A stretch of 64,000 nucleotides of DNA from Methylobacterium sp. 2A. GTDB lineage: Bacteria; Pseudomonadota; Alphaproteobacteria; Rhizobiales; Beijerinckiaceae. Below the pieces are notes generated by a model. That model was not told where the DNA came from. It ran no database searches and was given only the letters and a program-made list of their open reading frames with translations. The DNA is taken from the NCBI RefSeq assembly GCF_009806555.1, contig NZ_VUOK01000052.1, positions 1 to 64,000 on the forward strand, read 5' to 3'. Made by a program: the position numbers and the translations under genes. Numbering within the stretch: position 1 is the stretch's first letter; each line of letters begins with the position of its first letter. Shown in pieces: positions 60,681-64,000 of the stretch.

Positions 60681-61231
60681 TCCCGGGGCGACGCGGCCTC
60701 CGCCGACATCCGGCGGGCGCCGCGCAATCGCCCGGTGCGGCGCGCGAGACTCGGAAAGCACAGCGTATCGCCGGCGCGCGCCTCAGCGCCAAGTCTCACA
60801 GCGCCAAGTCTCACAGCGCCAAGTCTCACAGCGCCAAATCGTTCAACACCACGTCTCGATCCGGGTCCGATGGCGGGTGGCGTATGGCGGCCATCCGGGC
60901 CGAATGGCGCTTCACCGCCGACGAGGCCCGTATCAAGCTCGCCGCCTCCATCCGACAACAGAGGCGTGACAGAGCACGGCTGCCAGCGGGGCGGTTTTCG
61001 AGGGTCTTCCCGCGTACGAAGACCTCCGAGCCGTCAACAGATCTGGCTCGTGACCGTATCGCGCGCTTCCCAGCCGCGCCGGGGCCGGGTTAAGCAGGAG
61101 CGGCACAGGTCACCGCCAGAGATGACCGGCCCGCGAGGAAGCCCGAGAGGTCCGTCACGCCGCCGTCGCGGCGCTGATCGGCGTTCCTCGAATCCGCGCG
61201 GACCCCGCGACGCGTGACGAGGACAGGCCCC
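60681..61231. other. Intergenic region between MocR-type gene and MFS gene
   Basis: No supported gene. It contains four 15-bp tandem repeats at about 60785-60845 (GCGCCAAGTCTCACA), sharing the CGCCAAGTCT core with the repeat at 3593-3637. Frames through it encode SAKSH pentapeptides but have no recognisable domain. Confidence 0.45.
60785..60845. repeat. Four 15-bp tandem repeats (SAKSH-type minisatellite)
   Basis: Four copies of AGCGCCAAGTCTCAC; the last one is degenerate (GCGCCAAATCGTTCA). One plus-strand frame reads SAKSH three times then SAKSF. The same core and period occur upstream of the HNH gene on the opposite strand, 57 kb away. Confidence 0.8.
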
Positions 61232-62566
61232 ATGACTGGCCCGACGACTGGCTCCCCGGACGAGACCGCCCTGGAACGCGCGGCGATGCGCCGGATCGGA
61301 TGGCGGCTCGTCCCGTTCCTGATCCTCGCCTACTTCATCTCGTTCCTCGACCGCGTGAATGTCGGCTTCGCGGCGATCCAGATGAACCACGAGGTCGGCC
61401 TCTCGGCGACCGTGTTCGGCTGGGGGGCCGGGATCTTCTTCCTCGGCTATTTCCTGATGGAGATCCCCAGCAACCTGATGCTGGAGCGCTTCGGGGCGCG
61501 GCTGTGGATCGCCCGGATCATGGCGACCTGGGGGCTGATCTCCGCCGCCATGGCGCTCGTGCAGGGGCCGTGGTCGTTCATCGGCCTGCGCTTCCTGCTG
61601 GGGCTCGCCGAGGCCGGGTTCTTCCCCGGCGTGATCCTCTATCTCACCTACTGGTTCCCCTCCGCCTACCGGGCGCGGATCATCGGGATCTTCATGATCT
61701 CGATCCCGATCTCGTCCTTCCTCGGCTCGCCGATCTCGGGGGCGCTCCTCAACGTGACCGGGCTGGGGCTCGCGGGCTGGCAGTGGCTGTTCATCCTCGA
61801 AGGGCTGCCGGCGGTGCTGATGGCGGTCGCGGTCCTGTGGCTGCTGCCGGATGGCCCCCGCGACGCGGCCTGGCTGCCCGCGGCCGAGCGCGACTGGCTG
61901 GAGCGGCAGCTCCGGGCCGAGGCGGCGCGCAACGCGAAGCGCGGGCAGGCGGCCAAGCCGCCCCTGTGGGAGATCCTGCGCGACCGGCGGCTCGCCCTGT
62001 TCGCGGCGATCTATTTCGGCTCGACGGCGAGCAGCTACGGGCTCTCGTTCTGGACCCCGCAGATCGTCAAGAGCTTCGGCCTCGGCAATGTCGAGACCGG
62101 CCTCTTGAACAGCATCCCGTACGGCTTCGCATCGGTCGCCATGATCCTCTGGGGGCGGCACAGCGACCGGATGGCCGAGCGGCGCTGGCACCTCGCGCTC
62201 TCCTTCCTGGTCCTGGCGCTCGGGCTCGCGGGCGGCACCGTGCTCACCGGGCTCGGGCCGGTGGTCGCGGCGCTGACCGTGGCGGCGGTCGGCGTCTACA
62301 TGCTGAAAGGTCCGTTCTGGGCGCTCGCCACCGAGCAGATGCCCCCCGCCACCGCGGCGGCGAGCATCGCGGCGATCAACGCGGTCGGGAATCTCGGCGG
62401 CTTCCTCGGCCCCTACCTGATCGGCGCGATCAGGGACGGGACCGGCAGCTTCACCTTGAGCCTCCTGCCCCTGGTGGCCTTCGCGCTGCTCTCGGCCGCC
62501 CTGTCGCTCGTGCCGGGCCGCGCCCCGCAGCCGGAGGCGGGCGCCCGCCGGCCCTCGGCGGCCTGA
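61232..62566 (+). CDS. MFS transporter, anion:cation symporter (ACS) family
   Basis: A 444-residue, 12-helix transporter with AGGA eight bases before the ATG at 61232. Family marks are FISFLDRVNVGFAAIQMN in helix 1, GYFLMEIPSNLMLERFGARLWI (helix 2 into the MFS loop, given in part), the helix 4-5 segment GLAEAGFFPGVILYLTYWFP, and a C-terminal half starting LALFAAIYFG. ACS members import carboxylates such as phthalate, tartrate, glucarate or nicotinate. No catabolic gene is adjacent, so the substrate is unknown. It may belong functionally to the nit1 region, but the 550-base spacer argues against cotranscription. Confidence 0.88.
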   Translation: MTGPTTGSPDETALERAAMRRIGWRLVPFLILAYFISFLDRVNVGFAAIQMNHEVGLSATVFGWGAGIFFLGYFLMEIPSNLMLERFGARLWIARIMATWGLISAAMALVQGPWSFIGLRFLLGLAEAGFFPGVILYLTYWFPSAYRARIIGIFMISIPISSFLGSPISGALLNVTGLGLAGWQWLFILEGLPAVLMAVAVLWLLPDGPRDAAWLPAAERDWLERQLRAEAARNAKRGQAAKPPLWEILRDRRLALFAAIYFGSTASSYGLSFWTPQIVKSFGLGNVETGLLNSIPYGFASVAMILWGRHSDRMAERRWHLALSFLVLALGLAGGTVLTGLGPVVAALTVAAVGVYMLKGPFWALATEQMPPATAAASIAAINAVGNLGGFLGPYLIGAIRDGTGSFTLSLLPLVAFALLSAALSLVPGRAPQPEAGARRPSAA

Positions 62567-62643
62567 TCGCCGCGCGAACCGGTGCGGCGAACCTCCGGTT
62601 AGCCCGGTGTCGCCGCCGCGCGGCCGAGCCAGGAGCCGATGTC

Positions 62644-62823
62644 ATGGATCTGAACACCACCGTGCGCGACGCCATCCTGGCGGAGCTGAAGCGCCAGGCG
62701 GAGGCGGAGGATCCCGCGCCGACGGTCGATCTGTCGGAGCCGGGCTACGCGCGGATCGCGGGTCGGATCGATCTTGAGGCGCTGATCATGGTGGTGGCGG
62801 GCGCCCTCGCGGGCGGTCCGTGA
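62644..62823 (+). CDS. Very small acidic protein, unknown function
   Basis: A 59-residue protein with AGGAG about ten bases before the ATG at 62644. It begins MDLNTTVRDAILAELKRQAEAED and ends with a hydrophobic LEALIMVVAGALAGG segment. It lies 77 bases after the MFS gene in the same direction. No family recognised. The good ribosome binding site and codon pattern make it a likely real gene. Confidence 0.55.
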   Translation: MDLNTTVRDAILAELKRQAEAEDPAPTVDLSEPGYARIAGRIDLEALIMVVAGALAGGP

Positions 62824-62848
62824 CGGGATAGGACCTCATCCACACGCA

Positions 62849-62928
62849 GCGAGGCCGCCCCCTCGCGGAAGCGGCCTCGCCGATCGTCAGCCCGGGAGAG
62901 CGGCGGACCGGCAGGCCGGTCCGCCGCT
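62849..62928. terminator. Two tandem hairpins between convergent genes
   Basis: A 10-bp perfect stem (62849-62858 with 62871-62880) is followed by a 13-bp perfect stem (62899-62911 with 62916-62928, loop CAGG). They separate the small plus-strand gene from the minus-strand Omp gene. No T-tract is present on either strand, but the position fits bidirectional termination. Confidence 0.6.
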
Positions 62929-62942
62929 CCCGTCGGGGGCTC

Positions 62943-63779
62943 TCAGTACGAGCCGAACTTGTAGTTCAGGCCGGCGCGGACGACGGCGAACTCGTCGGAG
63001 CGACGGCCGACGCCGCTGTAGACGACCGGGAAGTTGTTGGCGGCGTTGATGACGAACGCGCCCTGGTTGCGGTTGTTGTGGTCGAGGTTGACGTACAGGC
63101 CTTCGACCTTGAGCGTCACGGCCGAGGAGCGGAAGAAGTTCAGGAACGAGTCGGTGGGGAGCGCGTACTCGATGCCGCCGCCGACCGCGTAGCCGGTGCG
63201 GAAGCTGTCGTTGCCGGCGTAGCCACCGAACGAGCGATCCGAGGAGCCCGAGCCGTAGGCGAAGCCGCCGGTGCCGTACACGAGGGTGCGGTCGAAGGCG
63301 TAGCCGAGGCGGCCGCGCACGGTGCCGAAGTAGTCGAGGCTCGACAGGCCGCGCGGGTCGGTGACGTAGTAGCCCGGAGCCACGGCGCCGCTGATGAAGG
63401 CGTTGTTCCGGTTGCGGCCGAAGTCGAGGTACTGGGCGTCGGCCTCGATGCCGATGACCACGCCGGAGCCCGGGGTGAACTGGTAGTTGTAGCCGATCTG
63501 GCCACCGCCGGAGAAGCCGTCCTGGCTGCGGTCGCGGAAGGTGGCGACGGTGCCGGGGGCGGCGTAGGGGAAGGGCACGCCGAAGCTCGAGCCGGTCGAG
63601 CGGCTGGAGGCGTCGAAGGCGTAGCCGGCGTTGATACCGAAGTAGGCGCCGGTCCAGGTGAACACCGGCACGGGGGTGAACACCGGCGGCGGGGCGGCGC
63701 GGCGCGGCAGGTCGGCGGCCGAGGCGGCGCCGGTCAGGAGAGCCGTGGCGGCGCTCGCGAGAAGAAGCTTCTTGATCAT
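62943..63779 (-). CDS. Outer-membrane beta-barrel protein, Omp25/31-like
   Basis: A 278-residue protein from the ATG at 63779, with AGAGGA upstream. It has a signal peptide (MIKKLLLASAATALLTGAASA, cleaved near residue 21), a Pro-rich linker (APPPVFTPVPVFTWTGAYFG), then barrel strands with GGGQIGYNYQF, VIGIEADAQYLDFGR, LDYFGTVRGRLGYAF and a terminal LNYKFGSY. It is a canonical rhizobial/brucella-type Omp25/31 homologue, more typical than the two at the left end. The tandem hairpins follow. 63780-64000 holds its promoter region with no gene; a TTTATATTTTG stretch lies at the right edge. Confidence 0.9.
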   Translation of the reverse strand: MIKKLLLASAATALLTGAASAADLPRRAAPPPVFTPVPVFTWTGAYFGINAGYAFDASSRSTGSSFGVPFPYAAPGTVATFRDRSQDGFSGGGQIGYNYQFTPGSGVVIGIEADAQYLDFGRNRNNAFISGAVAPGYYVTDPRGLSSLDYFGTVRGRLGYAFDRTLVYGTGGFAYGSGSSDRSFGGYAGNDSFRTGYAVGGGIEYALPTDSFLNFFRSSAVTLKVEGLYVNLDHNNRNQGAFVINAANNFPVVYSGVGRRSDEFAVVRAGLNYKFGSY

Positions 63780-64000
63780 CGGGTCCTCTGTCTCCCGTTG
63801 GGCGGGATGTGTGCCGGGCGACAAGAACGTCAGGATGCGTTCCGGCGATAGTGCAGGAATGCAACAGCGTGGGTGAGCCCCCGAACCCCACAGCCGAAAA
63901 GTGCGCTGGAGCACATCATGGCGCCGACTCGATTGGACGAGGTGGAACTATTAAGGGATCTCTGCCGCGGCACGGACTCTTTATATTTTGTTCATGCGTT

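Noticed and set aside
60735..61217. Plus-strand frame through the 15-bp repeat considered as a repeat protein
   Set aside because: No good start signal, Arg/Pro/Ser-rich sequence, and three frames are open at once.

Overview
The window is GC-rich, gene-dense chromosome from an alphaproteobacterium, most likely Methylobacterium or a close relative. This is inferred from the gene set: an Mcd-type methylsuccinyl-CoA dehydrogenase of the ethylmalonyl-CoA pathway, an NdvA/ChvA-type glucan exporter, an ActSR/RegBA redox two-component system, phasins and an intracellular PHB depolymerase, Omp25/31-like beta-barrels at both ends, and many GC-rich intergenic hairpins. No rRNA, tRNA, phage, intact insertion sequence or CRISPR array was seen.

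Layout. 0-9.8 kb: two outer-membrane proteins, a small secreted protein, an HNH endonuclease, a large MscS channel, a TumA/TumE-like toxin-antitoxin pair with a palindromic operator, a CAP-domain lipoprotein and a MotA/MotB-type stator pair. 10-18.8 kb: NdvA, an alpha/beta hydrolase, a YihY/BrkB membrane protein, a DMT exporter, a Rieske-ferredoxin reductase fusion and Mcd. 19-24.9 kb: a divergent pair of paralogous glycosyltransferases, two phasin-type proteins (one behind a promoter carrying a TGC/GCA dyad) and an AmiC-type amidase. 25-32.9 kb: PBP1A, purQ/purS, actR/actS and phaZ. 33-38.4 kb: an Opp/Dpp-type transporter lacking its ATPase, next to an M20D amidohydrolase; the block is bracketed by two inverted copies of a roughly 170-bp palindromic element. 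38.7-43.8 kb: an organosulfur scavenging block (SsuA-like binding protein, two flavin-dependent monooxygenases, a divergent SfnB/DszC-like flavoprotein). 45-51.3 kb: a giant glycine-rich autotransporter. 52-60.7 kb: a Nit1C-type nitrilase cluster with a divergent MocR regulator. 61-64 kb: an MFS transporter, a very small protein and another Omp25-like barrel.

The most interesting region is 51.9-60.7 kb. Seven co-directional, mostly overlapping genes (sll0783-like protein, Nit6803-type nitrilase, radical SAM protein, acetyltransferase, AIR-synthase-like protein, glycosyltransferase, flavoprotein) match the conserved cyanobacterial/mycobacterial nit1 cluster, whose product is still undefined. 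Here it faces a MocR-type PLP regulator across an AT-richer spacer holding three 9-bp-phased ATTGTATG-type repeats plus one inverted copy. The downstream end abuts what looks like the stranded 3' end of an unrelated gene, suggesting the cluster arrived as a unit.

Starts were moved from the longest open frame wherever a ribosome binding site, signal peptide or family length gave a better choice. Functions rest on motif and family recognition by eye; no database search was possible.
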